In this document: positions 44,693-54,075 of the stretch, piece by piece
Layout of the letters: every line of letters starts with the position of its first letter
Numbering within the stretch: position 1 is the first letter of the stretch
Assembly (NCBI RefSeq): GCF_001562275.1
Contig: NZ_CP014304.1
Span: 4,402,001 to 4,466,000, forward strand
DNA from: Hymenobacter sp. PAMC 26628
Lineage (GTDB): Bacteria > Bacteroidota > Bacteroidia > Cytophagales > Hymenobacteraceae
Length of the DNA stretch: 64,000 bases
Direction of reading: 5' to 3'
The notes under the pieces: model-generated
What the model was told of the DNA's origin: nothing
Database searches by the model: none
Seen by the model: the letters and a program-made list of their open reading frames with translations, nothing else
Program-made: the position numbers and the translations under genes

Positions 44693-44700
44693 TATCTTTG
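44693..44700 (+). promoter_or_regulatory. Putative -7 promoter box of the efflux operon
   Basis: TATCTTTG, an exact TAnnTTTG match, 11 bp before ATG 44712 and 2 bp after the operator palindrome. Confidence 0.7.
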
Positions 44701-44711
44701 CGGTGTCGCTT

Positions 44712-45326
44712 ATGGAAATCAAAGACCGCATCTTACAGCACGCCGGGGCCCTGTTCCTGCGCAACGGCATCAAAAGCGTGAGCATGGACGACATCGCCGC
44801 CGACCTGGCCATGTCGAAAAAAACGCTCTACAAAACCTTCACCAACAAAGACGATATCGTGGTCGGCGTTATCACCCGGCACCTGAGCCAGTCGCAGAGC
44901 GACTGCATGAGCGCCGCCACCCACGCGGCCGACGCGGTGCGGGAGATGCTCGACATTTCGCACTGGGCCGAGCAGCAGTTCAGCGGCATCCACCCGAGCA
45001 TTTTCTACGACCTGCGCAAGTACCACCCGGCCGCCTGGGCCCTGTTTTCGGCCCACAAAAACACGTTCATCCTCGACCAAATCATTCGCAACCTGCGCCG
45101 CGGCATGGCCGAGGGCCTCTTCCGCGCCGACCTCGACGTGGACGTGCTGGCCCGCCTGAACCTGGCGCAGATTGAGCTCTCCTTTGACCGCGACCTCTAC
45201 CCGCCCGCGCAGTTCGGGGCCATCCGGGTCAACCGCGTGTTCGACGAGCACTTCCTGCTGGGGGTGGCTACGCTCAAGGGCCACCGCCTCTTCAACCACT
45301 ACCAACACATTACGGAGGACGAATAA
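44712..45326 (+). CDS. TetR/AcrR-family regulator of the RND operon
   Basis: Protein of 204 residues from ATG 44712 (MEIKDRILQHAGALFLRNGI). N-terminal HTH with MDDIAADLAMSKKTLYKTFT; the C-terminal ligand domain is variable as expected. A GTG nine bases upstream is in frame but lies nearer the -7 box. It is the first gene of the operon and should bind the palindrome at 44659-44690, giving negative autoregulation with release by a pump substrate. Confidence 0.9.
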   Translation: MEIKDRILQHAGALFLRNGIKSVSMDDIAADLAMSKKTLYKTFTNKDDIVVGVITRHLSQSQSDCMSAATHAADAVREMLDISHWAEQQFSGIHPSIFYDLRKYHPAAWALFSAHKNTFILDQIIRNLRRGMAEGLFRADLDVDVLARLNLAQIELSFDRDLYPPAQFGAIRVNRVFDEHFLLGVATLKGHRLFNHYQHITEDE

Positions 45327-45366
45327 GCGGCCTACCTCCGCCCCACACCCCTACCTTTTTTCACTG

Positions 45367-47043
45367 ATGAACAAGACGTTGCAACGACCCCGGCGCTGGC
45401 TGGGGGCTGCCCTGCTGGGCCTGGCCCCGCTGGCGCTGCCGGCCCAAACGCCCCAGGGCCCCCCGCCCGTGCTGGGCACCGGCGGCCCGATGGCGCTGAG
45501 CCTGCCCCAGGCCATCCGCTACGCCGTGCAAACCAAGTCGAGCCTGCTGGCCACGCGCCTGGCCGAGCAAACGGCCGCCGCCAAGGTGGGCGAAATCAAG
45601 GCCCAGGGCCTGCCCCAGGTGACCGTGGGGGCCAACGTGGCCGATAACTTCAAGCTGCAAAAGAGCCTGTTCGACGCGAGCGCCTTTGGCGGCGGCGCGG
45701 GTGCGCTGAACGGCACCACGCTGACGCAGCGCGACATTGCGGCCGCCCAGGCGGGCCAGGCCGTGACCCTGACGCCGGCCTACGCCGCGCCCGTGGCGGT
45801 GCCGCCCCAGGCCATTGCCTTCGGCCTGCAGTACGCGGGCAACACGTCGGCCAACTTTTCGCAGCAGCTCTTCGACGGCTCGTACCTCATCGGCCTCAAG
45901 GCGGCCAAGGTGTACCAGGAGCTTTCGAAAAAGCAAACCCAGCAGGCCGAAATCGACGTGGTGGAGCAGGTGAGCAAGGCCTACTACAGCACGCTGGTAG
46001 CCCGCTCGCGCCTGGCGCTGCTGGCCCGCAACGTGCAGCGCCTCGACACGGTGCTCTACCAAACCAACCAGACGTTTAAGGCCGGCTTTGCCGAGAAGCT
46101 CGACGTGGACCGCCTGCGCGTGCAGCGCAACAACCTGGTGGTGGAGCAGCAGAAAGCCCAGCGCCTCACCGAGTTGAGCATTGCCTTGCTCAAGTTCCAG
46201 ATGGGCCTGCCCCAGGCCCAGCCCGTGGTGCTGACCGACTCGCTGAACGCGGCCATCGTGGACGCCGGGGCCCTGCGCCAGCGCCTGGGTGTGGCCAGCT
46301 TCGGCACCGGCGGCGGCGCCGACGGCCTGGGGGCCCTGCCCACCCCGCCGGCCGGCACCGCCCCGGGGGCCCCGGCTCCCGCCCCGGGCCTCAACAACGG
46401 CCAGCCCGTGCAGGCCGACGCGGCCTTCAACTACAACAACCGCATCGAGTTCTCGACGCTGCAAACCCAGCAGGCCCTGGCCGGCCTCGACCTGCGCAAC
46501 CGCACCGCCGGGGCCTACCCGCGCCTGAGCCTGACGGCGGCCTACGGCTTCACCGGCTCGGCCAAATCGGTGAACGACCTCTTTGCCTTCCGGGGCCCCG
46601 ACTCGCGCAACGGCAACGGCCTTCCCAACCAGAACTGGTTCGGCTTCGGCAACGTGGGCCTGGCGCTGAACGTGCCGGTGTTCGACGGCTTCCGCCGCCA
46701 CTACCAGGTGCAGCAGGCCCGCATCGCGCAGCAAACCATTGAGCGCGGCTTCGAAACTTTGCGCCAAAGCATTGACTTACAAGATGCGCAGAGCCGCACC
46801 ACCCTCGTCAACGCCCTCGACGTGCTCGACAACCAGAAAGACAACTTGGCCCTGGCGGCCGACGTGGCCCGCGTAACGCGCATCAAGTTCAACGCCGGCG
46901 TGGGCTCGAACATTGAAGTCATCACGGCCGAAACCTCGCTCCGCGAGGCCCAAACCAACTACTACGCCGCCATCTACGACGTGCTGGTGGCCAAGGTGGA
47001 CCGCGACAAGGCCACCGGCGAGCTGTACCAGCAAGCCAAATAA
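45367..47043 (+). CDS. TolC-family outer membrane efflux protein
   Basis: Protein of 558 residues from ATG 45367 (MNKTLQRPRRWLGAALLGLA; signal peptide to about PAQT). Two OEP repeats: early words MALSLPQAIRYAVQTKSSLL and later IDVVEQVSKAYYSTLVARSR; C-terminal NAGVGSNIEVITAETSLREA. A Pro/Ala-rich insertion (about 385-415) interrupts the periplasmic part and is longer than in typical TolC proteins. It forms the outer-membrane channel of the RND system; 40 bp after the tetR-type gene. Confidence 0.92.
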   Translation: MNKTLQRPRRWLGAALLGLAPLALPAQTPQGPPPVLGTGGPMALSLPQAIRYAVQTKSSLLATRLAEQTAAAKVGEIKAQGLPQVTVGANVADNFKLQKSLFDASAFGGGAGALNGTTLTQRDIAAAQAGQAVTLTPAYAAPVAVPPQAIAFGLQYAGNTSANFSQQLFDGSYLIGLKAAKVYQELSKKQTQQAEIDVVEQVSKAYYSTLVARSRLALLARNVQRLDTVLYQTNQTFKAGFAEKLDVDRLRVQRNNLVVEQQKAQRLTELSIALLKFQMGLPQAQPVVLTDSLNAAIVDAGALRQRLGVASFGTGGGADGLGALPTPPAGTAPGAPAPAPGLNNGQPVQADAAFNYNNRIEFSTLQTQQALAGLDLRNRTAGAYPRLSLTAAYGFTGSAKSVNDLFAFRGPDSRNGNGLPNQNWFGFGNVGLALNVPVFDGFRRHYQVQQARIAQQTIERGFETLRQSIDLQDAQSRTTLVNALDVLDNQKDNLALAADVARVTRIKFNAGVGSNIEVITAETSLREAQTNYYAAIYDVLVAKVDRDKATGELYQQAK

Positions 47044-47079
47044 TCCACGTCTCCATTCCGTTAGAAACAGCTACTCTCC

Positions 47080-48195
47080 ATGCGCCTCGCTTTCTCCTAT
47101 ACTGCCCTCGCCGCTACGCTGCTACTCGCTTCCTGCGGCGGCTCGTCGTCGTCGAAAGACCCCAAGGCCGAGCTGGCCGCCCTGCAAAAGCAGCAGGCCG
47201 ACACCGAGGCCAAAATTGCCGGCCTCAAAGCCCAAACTAAGGGCGCGGGCGCGGCCCAGCCGGCCACGCCGGTGTCGGCCACCGTCATCAAGCCCGCGGG
47301 CTTCAAGAGCTACCTCGAAGTGCAGGGCCGGGTTGATTTCACCCAAAACGCTACCGTGCCGGCCCGCATGGCCGGCACCCTCACCAGCGTGCGCGTGGTA
47401 AGCGGCGACCGGGTGGGGGCCGGCCAGGTGCTGGCCACGATTGATGCGAGCGTGCTCGACGCCAACGTGGCCGAGCTGCGCACCCGCCTCGACCTGGCCA
47501 AGGTGGTGTACCAGAAGCAGGCCGGCCTCTGGAAGCAGCAGATTGGCACCGAAATCCAGTACCTGACGGCCAAGAACAACTACGAGTCGCTGGAGCGCAG
47601 CTTGGCTTCCCTCAACCGGCAGCGGGCCATGTACCGCGTGGTGGCCCCCTTCAGCGGCACCGTGGACGAGGTGCTGCCCAAGCTGGGCGAGGCCGTGGCC
47701 CCGGGCGCGCCAGTGGTGCGCCTGCTCAGCGGCCAGGGCGGCAAAATCGTGGCCGATGTGTCGGAGAACTACGCCAGCAGCATCAAGGCCGGCAACGTGG
47801 CCCTGGTGAAGCTGCCCGACCTCGGCGACGAAGAGTTTCCGACCACGGTGCGCACTGTGAGCCGCGGCATTTCGGCCGTGAGCCGCACCTTCGCCGTCGA
47901 GCTGAAAGTGCCGGCCCGGTACGCCGGCCGCCTGCGCCCCAACCAGGTGGCGCAGGTACGCATCCAGAACTACGCCACCGCCAGCGTGCCCGTGCTGCCC
48001 GTGGACGCCGTGCAGAAAGACGAAACCAATTCGTTCGTGTACCTGGTGGTGGGCGGCAAAGCGACGAAGCGCGTCATCCAGACCGGTAAAACCTACAACG
48101 GCAAGGTAGAAATCTCCTCCGGGCTGAAGGCCGACGATAAAGTAATCACAGCCGGCTACCAAAACCTGAACGAAGGCCAGACGGTGAGCCTGTAG
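47080..48195 (+). CDS. RND periplasmic adaptor lipoprotein (MFP/HlyD family)
   Basis: Protein of 371 residues. Lipoprotein signal with Cys near residue 19 (LLLASCGGSS), a short coiled coil, lipoyl domain halves around a hairpin (YLEVQGRVDFTQNATVPARM; YRVVAPFSGTVDEVLPKLGE), beta barrel and membrane-proximal domain (GKVEISSGLKADDKVITAGY). Bridges the inner-membrane RND pump to the TolC channel. Lies 36 bp after the TolC gene and 107 bp before the pump gene. Confidence 0.93.
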   Translation: MRLAFSYTALAATLLLASCGGSSSSKDPKAELAALQKQQADTEAKIAGLKAQTKGAGAAQPATPVSATVIKPAGFKSYLEVQGRVDFTQNATVPARMAGTLTSVRVVSGDRVGAGQVLATIDASVLDANVAELRTRLDLAKVVYQKQAGLWKQQIGTEIQYLTAKNNYESLERSLASLNRQRAMYRVVAPFSGTVDEVLPKLGEAVAPGAPVVRLLSGQGGKIVADVSENYASSIKAGNVALVKLPDLGDEEFPTTVRTVSRGISAVSRTFAVELKVPARYAGRLRPNQVAQVRIQNYATASVPVLPVDAVQKDETNSFVYLVVGGKATKRVIQTGKTYNGKVEISSGLKADDKVITAGYQNLNEGQTVSL

Positions 48196-48302
48196 GGGCG
48201 GGGTTTGCCCTCGCCCACCGGTAGAACGACCGTGTGTTCGTTCCAGAAGTCGCTTTAGCTGATTTGTACAACGACGGGCGGAGCCCCCCGCACCCTACTA
48301 CC

Positions 48303-51300
48303 ATGCAAGAACTAGAAAAAGAATTCAAGCCCACCAGCTGGGCCATCGATAACCGAACGAGCATCTACATCATCACGGTTATCCTCACCATTGCCGGCCT
48401 CTTCACTTACGTGAAGCTGCAAAAGGAGAAGTTTCCCGACATCGTGGTGCCGCGCATCATCGTGAGCACCATCTACCCCGGCATCTCGCCGGCCGACATG
48501 GAAAACCTGGTCTCGCGCGTCATCGAGAAGGAGATTAAGTCGGTGAACGGGGTGAAGAAAATTAACTCCACTTCGAACCAGGACTACTCCATCATCGACG
48601 TCGAGTTCAACACCAACGTGAAGGTGGAGTACGCCAAGCAGCTCATCAAGGACGCCGTGGACAAGGCCCGCACCGACCTGCCCAACGACTTGCCCACCCC
48701 GCCCAACGTGAAGGAAGTAAGCTTCTCGGAGCTGCCCATCATGAACGTGAACCTGAGCGGCAACCTGCCCCTGGTAAAGCTCAAAAAGTACGCCGACGAC
48801 ATCCAGGACCAGATTGAGAGCCTGCCCGAAATCACCCGCGTCGACATCATTGGGGCCCTGGAGCAGCAAGTGAACGTGGACCTGGACCTGTACAAGATGC
48901 AGGCCGCGCACCTGAGCTTTGAGGACGTGGAGGGAGCCATCCAGCGCGAAAACCTGAACGTGAGCGGCGGCTCCGTGACCGTGGGCGGGCAGAAGCGCGC
49001 CGTGCGCGTGGCCGGCCAGTACGCCCGCGCCGCCGACATCGCCAACATCTTCGTCAACAACGCCGACAACAATCCCATCCGCATCGGCGACATTGCCACG
49101 GTGGAGGACGGCTTCAAGGACCGCGAGAGCTACGCCAGCCTCGCCGGCAAGCCCGCCATCACGCTGAACGTGGTGAAGCGCAGCGGCGAAAACCTGATTT
49201 CGGCCTCCGATAAAATCCGGGCCCTCATCAACCAGGACCAGCGCACTACGCTGCCCAAAAACCTGCGCGTGACCATCACCGGCGACAGCTCGAACGACAC
49301 CCGCGTAACGCTGAACGACCTGATCAACACCATCATCATCGGCTTCATCCTGGTGACGCTGATTCTGATGTTTTTCATGGGCACCACCAACGCCCTGTTC
49401 GTGGGCCTGAGCGTGCCGCTGAGCATGTTCCTGGCCTTTCTGGTGCTGCCCATCCTGGGTTTTTCGCTGAACATGATTGTGCTCTTCAGCTTTCTGCTGG
49501 CCCTGGGCATCGTGGTCGACGACGCCATCGTGGTGATTGAGAACACCCACCGCATCCACCACGACCACCCCGAGCTGACGACCGAGAAGTCGGCCAAGTT
49601 TGCGGCCGGCGAGGTGTTCGTGCCCGTGCTGGCCGGCACGCTCACCACCGTGGCCCCGTTCGTGCCGCTGGCCTTCTGGCCGGGCCTCATCGGCTCGTTC
49701 ATGTACTACCTGCCGATTACGCTGATCGTGACGCTGCTCTCGTCGCTCATCGTAGCCTTCTTCATCAACCCGGTGTTTGCCGTCACGTTCATGCAGCGCG
49801 AAGACCACGGCCATGCTGACAGCAAGCGCCCCCCGCTCACGCCCAAGTTTCTGGGCTGGATGGGGGCCCTGGTGGCCATCGCCGTCATCGGCTATCTCGT
49901 GGGCTCGCCCTTCACAGGCAACCTGCTGCTGACCCTGGTTTTCTTCATTTTCCTGAACCGCTACGTGCTGAACCGGGGCATTGCCTACTTCCAGACGCGG
50001 ATGCTGCCGGCCTTCCAGAACGCCTACGCCCGCCTCGTGGCCTGGGCCGTGCACGGCTCGTTCTGGCGGCAAGGCAGCATCATGTTCGGGATGCTGGTGC
50101 TGCTCGTGCTCTCGGGCGTGGCCGTGGGCGTGCGCAAGCCCAAGGTGGAATTCTTCCCCTCCGGCGACCCCAAGTTCATCTACACTTACCTGAAAATGCC
50201 GGTGGGCACGGCCGTGGAAGTGACCGACAGCGTGACGCGCATCCTCGAAAAGCGGGTGTACGGCGTCATCGGCCAGAACAACCCCGACGTGGAGTCGGTC
50301 ATCAGCAACGTGGCCATCGGGGCCAACGACCCGCAGGAGCAAACCGGGGCCGCGCAGTCGAACCTGGGCAAGGTGGCCGTGGCCTTCAAGGAGCTGAGCG
50401 ACCGCACCGGGCCCAAAACCCGCACCTACATGACGAAAATCCGGGAGGTGGTGAAGGGCATTCCGGGGGCCGAAGTAACCGTGGACCAGGAAAGCAGCGG
50501 CCCGCCCCAGCAGAAGGAAATCGCCATTGAAGTATCCGGCGACGACTACCAGCAGCTGGCCAAGCTCAGCAAGCGCGTGTTCCACTACGTGGACTCGCTG
50601 CAAATTCCCGGCGTGGAGCGCCTGCACTCCGACCTGGAGGACGCCAACCCGGAAATTGCTCTGCGCGTGGACCGCGAGCGGGCCAACCGCGAGGGCATTA
50701 GCACGGCCCAGGTGGGCACGCTGGCCCGCACGGCCATCTTCGGCCGCGAGAGCAGCAAGTTCAAAACATCGGACGACGACTACGACATCCAGGTGCGCTA
50801 CGCCGACAAGTACCGCAAAAACGTGGATGCCCTGATGGACGCGCCCCTCACCTTCCGCACCAACCGCGGCACGCTGCGCCAAGTCCCAATTTCGGCCGTA
50901 GCCGACTTGCAGTACGGCACCACCTACGGGGCCATTAAGCGCAAGGGGCTAAAGAAGATCATCACCATCAGCTCCAACGTGCTCACCAGCCAGGGCTACA
51001 CCGGGGCCGGCGTGGTGCCCCAGATTTCCCAGGCCCTCACCCGCTTCCGGGTGCCCGACGGCTACACCGTGAAGATGGGCGGAGCGGCCGAAGACCAGAA
51101 GGAAACCTCCGACTTCCTGGTGGTGGCCCTGGTGCTGGCCATCGGCCTGATTTTCATGATCCTCGTCACCCAGTTCAATTCGCTCTCCAAGCCGCTCATC
51201 ATCCTCTCCGAAATCATTTTCTCGGTAATTGGGGTGCTGTTTGGATACGCCTTCACGGGCATGACGATTTCCATCGTGATGACGGGCGTGGGCATCCTGG

Positions 51301-51752
51301 CCCTGGCCGGCATCGTGGTGAAAAACGGCATCCTGCTCATCGAATTCACCGACATCCTGCGCAGCCAGGGCATGGCCTTGCGCCCGGCCCTCATCGAGGC
51401 CGGCCGCACCCGCCTCAACCCCGTGATTCTGACGGCCACCGCGGCCATCCTGGGCCTCATCCCGCTGGCCATCGGCCTGAACGTGAACTTCTACGAGCTG
51501 TTCAATTCCGGCCACCCGCACTTCTTCATCGGCGGCGAGTCGGTGGTGTTCTGGGGGCCCCTGGCCTGGACCATCATTTTCGGGCTCTCGTTCGCCACGA
51601 TTGTGACCCTGCTGGTGGTCCCGGTCATGTACCTGATTACCGAGTCCGTCAAAGCGAAAGTAAAGGGCACCAACCCCGATTCTATCGCTTCCGAAGCCCA
51701 CGCCGCTACCCGCGAGGAAGTGGACGCGGCCACACCGGCGGTACTGGCCTAA
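48303..51752 (+). CDS. RND-family multidrug efflux permease
   Basis: Protein of 1149 residues from ATG 48303 (MQELEKEFKPTSWAIDNRTS). Twelve helices in two repeats; large periplasmic loops after helix 1 and helix 7. The proton-relay motif in helix 4 reads LGIVVDDAIVVIEN and the second half has GMTISIVMTGVGILALAGIV and KNGILLIEF. Hydrophobic export driven by the proton gradient is the family role; the cargo is unknown. It is about 100 residues longer than AcrB, mainly through a region between residues 515 and 560. Confidence 0.94.
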   Translation: MQELEKEFKPTSWAIDNRTSIYIITVILTIAGLFTYVKLQKEKFPDIVVPRIIVSTIYPGISPADMENLVSRVIEKEIKSVNGVKKINSTSNQDYSIIDVEFNTNVKVEYAKQLIKDAVDKARTDLPNDLPTPPNVKEVSFSELPIMNVNLSGNLPLVKLKKYADDIQDQIESLPEITRVDIIGALEQQVNVDLDLYKMQAAHLSFEDVEGAIQRENLNVSGGSVTVGGQKRAVRVAGQYARAADIANIFVNNADNNPIRIGDIATVEDGFKDRESYASLAGKPAITLNVVKRSGENLISASDKIRALINQDQRTTLPKNLRVTITGDSSNDTRVTLNDLINTIIIGFILVTLILMFFMGTTNALFVGLSVPLSMFLAFLVLPILGFSLNMIVLFSFLLALGIVVDDAIVVIENTHRIHHDHPELTTEKSAKFAAGEVFVPVLAGTLTTVAPFVPLAFWPGLIGSFMYYLPITLIVTLLSSLIVAFFINPVFAVTFMQREDHGHADSKRPPLTPKFLGWMGALVAIAVIGYLVGSPFTGNLLLTLVFFIFLNRYVLNRGIAYFQTRMLPAFQNAYARLVAWAVHGSFWRQGSIMFGMLVLLVLSGVAVGVRKPKVEFFPSGDPKFIYTYLKMPVGTAVEVTDSVTRILEKRVYGVIGQNNPDVESVISNVAIGANDPQEQTGAAQSNLGKVAVAFKELSDRTGPKTRTYMTKIREVVKGIPGAEVTVDQESSGPPQQKEIAIEVSGDDYQQLAKLSKRVFHYVDSLQIPGVERLHSDLEDANPEIALRVDRERANREGISTAQVGTLARTAIFGRESSKFKTSDDDYDIQVRYADKYRKNVDALMDAPLTFRTNRGTLRQVPISAVADLQYGTTYGAIKRKGLKKIITISSNVLTSQGYTGAGVVPQISQALTRFRVPDGYTVKMGGAAEDQKETSDFLVVALVLAIGLIFMILVTQFNSLSKPLIILSEIIFSVIGVLFGYAFTGMTISIVMTGVGILALAGIVVKNGILLIEFTDILRSQGMALRPALIEAGRTRLNPVILTATAAILGLIPLAIGLNVNFYELFNSGHPHFFIGGESVVFWGPLAWTIIFGLSFATIVTLLVVPVMYLITESVKAKVKGTNPDSIASEAHAATREEVDAATPAVLA

Positions 51753-51789
51753 AAATTGCACCAAGCTTTTTGTGCTTCACCCGGTTAAA

Positions 51790-51830
51790 AAACGCATTCC
51801 GCCGGTTCTCTGCGCCGGCGGAATGCGTTT
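51790..51830. terminator. Hairpin terminator of the efflux operon
   Basis: Perfect 16-bp stem AAACGCATTCCGCCGG/CCGGCGGAATGCGTTT with a 9-base loop, 37 bp after the pump stop codon. Confidence 0.78.
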
Positions 51831-51905
51831 CCGGTCGCTTTGCCGTTGGGCTTTTCGCTCTGGCCCCGCTTTTTCTCCCATTCTTCCAGCCTGCTCTGCA
51901 ACAAC

Positions 51906-52169
51906 ATGTACTTGTCCGCCGCCGCCGCCCACCCCGCTGCTTCCATTGAGCAGCAAGTCTTCCGCATCATCAGCAAGCGCAAGGCCATCCGGGCATCGCG
52001 CGTGCGCAAAACCGCCAGCCTGGCCCGCGACCTGCGCTTCGACACGGTAGACGTGGTGGACATCATCCTCGAGTTGGAACGCAACTTCCACATCATCATC
52101 CCCGACGAAGTGCCCCTCTACACGGTGGGCGACTTCGTGCGGTTTGTGCGCGAGCACGCCGCCGCCTAA
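51906..52169 (+). CDS. Acyl-carrier-protein-like protein with Thr in place of the carrier Ser
   Basis: Protein of 87 residues from ATG 51906. Helix I VFRIISKRKAIRAS, helix II region LARDLRFDTVDVVDIILELE, helix III-IV IIIPDEVPLYTVGDFVRFV; spacing is that of acyl carrier proteins. The phosphopantetheine serine of the DSL motif is Thr47 here (DTVD), so normal loading by a 4'-phosphopantetheinyl transferase is doubtful. No synthase gene is nearby. It may be a non-loaded structural relative or a divergent carrier. Confidence 0.75.
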   Translation: MYLSAAAAHPAASIEQQVFRIISKRKAIRASRVRKTASLARDLRFDTVDVVDIILELERNFHIIIPDEVPLYTVGDFVRFVREHAAA

Positions 52170-52178
52170 GCACCCCAA

Positions 52179-52254
52179 CGCCCGGCGCGGCCCCCAATAA
52201 AAAGGCCCCGAAACGTATGTTTCGGGGCCTTTTTATTGGGGGCCGCGCCGGGCG
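52179..52254. terminator. Perfect 76-bp palindrome, bidirectional terminator
   Basis: Arms of 36 bp without mismatch, starting CGCCCGGCGCGGCCCCCAAT, around the loop GTAT. The inner stem AAAAAGGCCCCGAAAC is a classic terminator in both directions between convergent genes. Confidence 0.9.
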
Positions 52255-52266
52255 CAATGAGGGGCC

Positions 52267-52884
52267 CTAGCGCACGTTGCCGCCGGTGGCCACGGTGCCG
52301 TGGCTGGCGTCGCGGCTGCTGTCGGTGGTGGTGGCGGCCACGTCGGGGCGCGGAGCGTGGGAGCCCTCGGGCGTCGGCGTAGTGCCGGCATACTTGGCCG
52401 ACTCCGGCGCGGGCACGAAGTTTTCGTGGGCGGCCGGGGCGGCGTGGGTCGTCACGTCCTGCGGGCGGGTCGTTTCCCACTCGTGGAACTTGTCAATCTC
52501 GGTTTTGATGGTGAGCGAGAACCACGCCACCAAGGCCACGTCGTCGATCAGGCCCAGCACCGGAATAAAGTCGGGGATAAGGTCGATGGGGCTAATGAAG
52601 TAGATGAGCACGGCCACCGCCGCCAGCAGCGTGCTAGACGGCACGCCCGTGTAGTCGCCGGCCACGGAGGCGCGGATGAGGCGAAACAACGATTGCAGCG
52701 TCGTCCAGGCCTCGTGGGCCAAGCCGCCCAACTCATTCTTCTGCTGGGCCTTGGTGTAGGCGTCGGTCAGCAGCTTGCGCAGCAGCGTGGGCTGCTGGAT
52801 GTATTTTTCGGCCTTGCCCAGGAATTTTTTGAAAAGGGCCGAGCCGGCCACGTCGGCGCCAGAGGGGGGGGTACGAGCATCCAT
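52267..52884 (-). CDS. YkvA/DUF1232 membrane protein
   Basis: Protein of 205 residues. The DUF1232 signature FISPIDLIPDFIPVLGLIDD lies at about 98-117, flanked by hydrophobic helices, preceded by a helical segment and followed by a disordered Pro/Ala/Thr-rich tail of about 65 residues. Function of the family is unknown. Convergent with the ACP-like gene across the long palindrome. Confidence 0.88.
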   Translation of the reverse strand: MDARTPPSGADVAGSALFKKFLGKAEKYIQQPTLLRKLLTDAYTKAQQKNELGGLAHEAWTTLQSLFRLIRASVAGDYTGVPSSTLLAAVAVLIYFISPIDLIPDFIPVLGLIDDVALVAWFSLTIKTEIDKFHEWETTRPQDVTTHAAPAAHENFVPAPESAKYAGTTPTPEGSHAPRPDVAATTTDSSRDASHGTVATGGNVR

Positions 52885-52982
52885 AAGAATCAGAAAAGAT
52901 AAGCCGGGGCCCCAGCGGGGCCCCCATAGGCGTTATACCGTTTGCGCGGGGGCGGGGTTTAACTGCCCGGCCGCAGGGGCCC

Positions 52983-53010
52983 AAAAAAGCCCCGCACGGG
53001 GTGCGGGGCT
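52983..53010 (-). terminator. Terminator of the NlpC/P60 gene
   Basis: Reading leftward, AGCCCCGCACC pairs with GTGCGGGGCT and is followed by TTTTTT; 36 bp after the stop at 53046. Confidence 0.8.
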
Positions 53011-53045
53011 GTTATTATTTCGGGGGTGGGGAGCCGGCCGGGGCC

Positions 53046-53747
53046 CTACTGCTGGGCCGCGGCCGGGGCATCGGCGGCGCTGGCCACGGCTTCGGCCAGC
53101 ACGGCGGCGTCGGCGCGGGCGGCGGCGGGTACGCGGCCGGCGGCGTAGAAGTTGCGGTGGTAGTAATCCTCGTTGAGCGAGCTAACACGCACGCCACCGC
53201 TGCACGCCGAGTGAGCAAATTTGCCGTCTTTCAGGTAAATACCTACGTGGTAGATGGCCCCTTTGCCGTGGCGAAAGAACACCAAGTCACCGGTTTGCAT
53301 GTCGGCCTTGGCCACGTGCTGCACGGCCCCAAACATGGAGCGCGAGCTGCGCTGCAGCACAATGCCGTACACCTCGTTGAACACCCGCGTCACAAAGCCC
53401 GAGCAGTCGGTGCCGTGGCGCGAGTTGGCCCCGAAGCGGTAAGGCGTCCCGATCCAATCCGTCACGGTCTGGAGCAGGCCTTTGTTTTCGGTGTGGGCCA
53501 GCGTCAGGCCCAGCGTCTGGGCGTAGTAGCCGTAGGCAAGCGAGTCGCGAACTGCGGCCATTTCGGGCGTGGTGGGGGGCACAGGCAGCGCCACCGGGTT
53601 CGTCATCAGGCCCGAAAGCAGCGATGCTTCGGCCACGGCCGGCGCATCGAGGGCGCGGGGCGTGAGCGAAGCATCGGGGGTGCGCTCAAAGCAAAACGAA
53701 AGGACCAGGGAAGCGGCGGCGAGGAAATAGAGCAGGCTGTTTTTCAT
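53046..53747 (-). CDS. Secreted NlpC/P60 cell-wall peptidase
   Basis: Protein of 233 residues from ATG 53747 (MKNSLLYFLAAASLVLSFCF, signal-like). Catalytic Cys in HGTDCSGFVTRVFN, His in IYHVGIYLKDG and a third polar residue in KFAHSACSGG, the C40 papain-like triad. Upstream TPYRFGANS is the usual entry word. It should cleave the gamma-D-Glu-meso-DAP bond of peptidoglycan in the periplasm. Confidence 0.92.
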   Translation of the reverse strand: MKNSLLYFLAAASLVLSFCFERTPDASLTPRALDAPAVAEASLLSGLMTNPVALPVPPTTPEMAAVRDSLAYGYYAQTLGLTLAHTENKGLLQTVTDWIGTPYRFGANSRHGTDCSGFVTRVFNEVYGIVLQRSSRSMFGAVQHVAKADMQTGDLVFFRHGKGAIYHVGIYLKDGKFAHSACSGGVRVSSLNEDYYHRNFYAAGRVPAAARADAAVLAEAVASAADAPAAAQQ

Positions 53748-54075
53748 TATCCGTCGAAGTGGGTGGGGTAAACCCGGGGTTCGCAAGGGGGCGGAACGAC
53801 CGGCAGGAAGCGTTTCTTGGGCGATAGGCAAGGCCGCAAGCGGCCAGAAATCAGGGAGTAAAGCGAACCGGCGTGGTGATTAATTGTGAAATAGCACCAC
53901 CGCACCGCCGGGTAAAACTAAGGCAAACTTTCGGTAGTGCCGACCTACAATAACGAATAACTACTCATTTTATTAATAATGTCATGTTTTAACAAAAAAT
54001 AATCATGCATTTGCTTGTAACCGGCCATAATTATGCACCGTATATGGCGCTCCCCAAATTTTTGATTATTTCCCG
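53748..54075. other. AT-rich divergent intergenic region
   Basis: No gene seen in 328 bp. The stretch at 53940-54075 is strongly AT-rich for this genome, with words such as CATTTTATTAATAATG, and probably holds the promoter for the mini HExxH gene. No clear TAnnTTTG box or RNA gene was identified. Confidence 0.5.

Noticed and set aside
48312..50882. Antisense open frame of 856 codons within the RND pump gene
   Set aside because: Same GC-driven shadow effect; the plus-strand frame has clear RND motifs and membrane helices.
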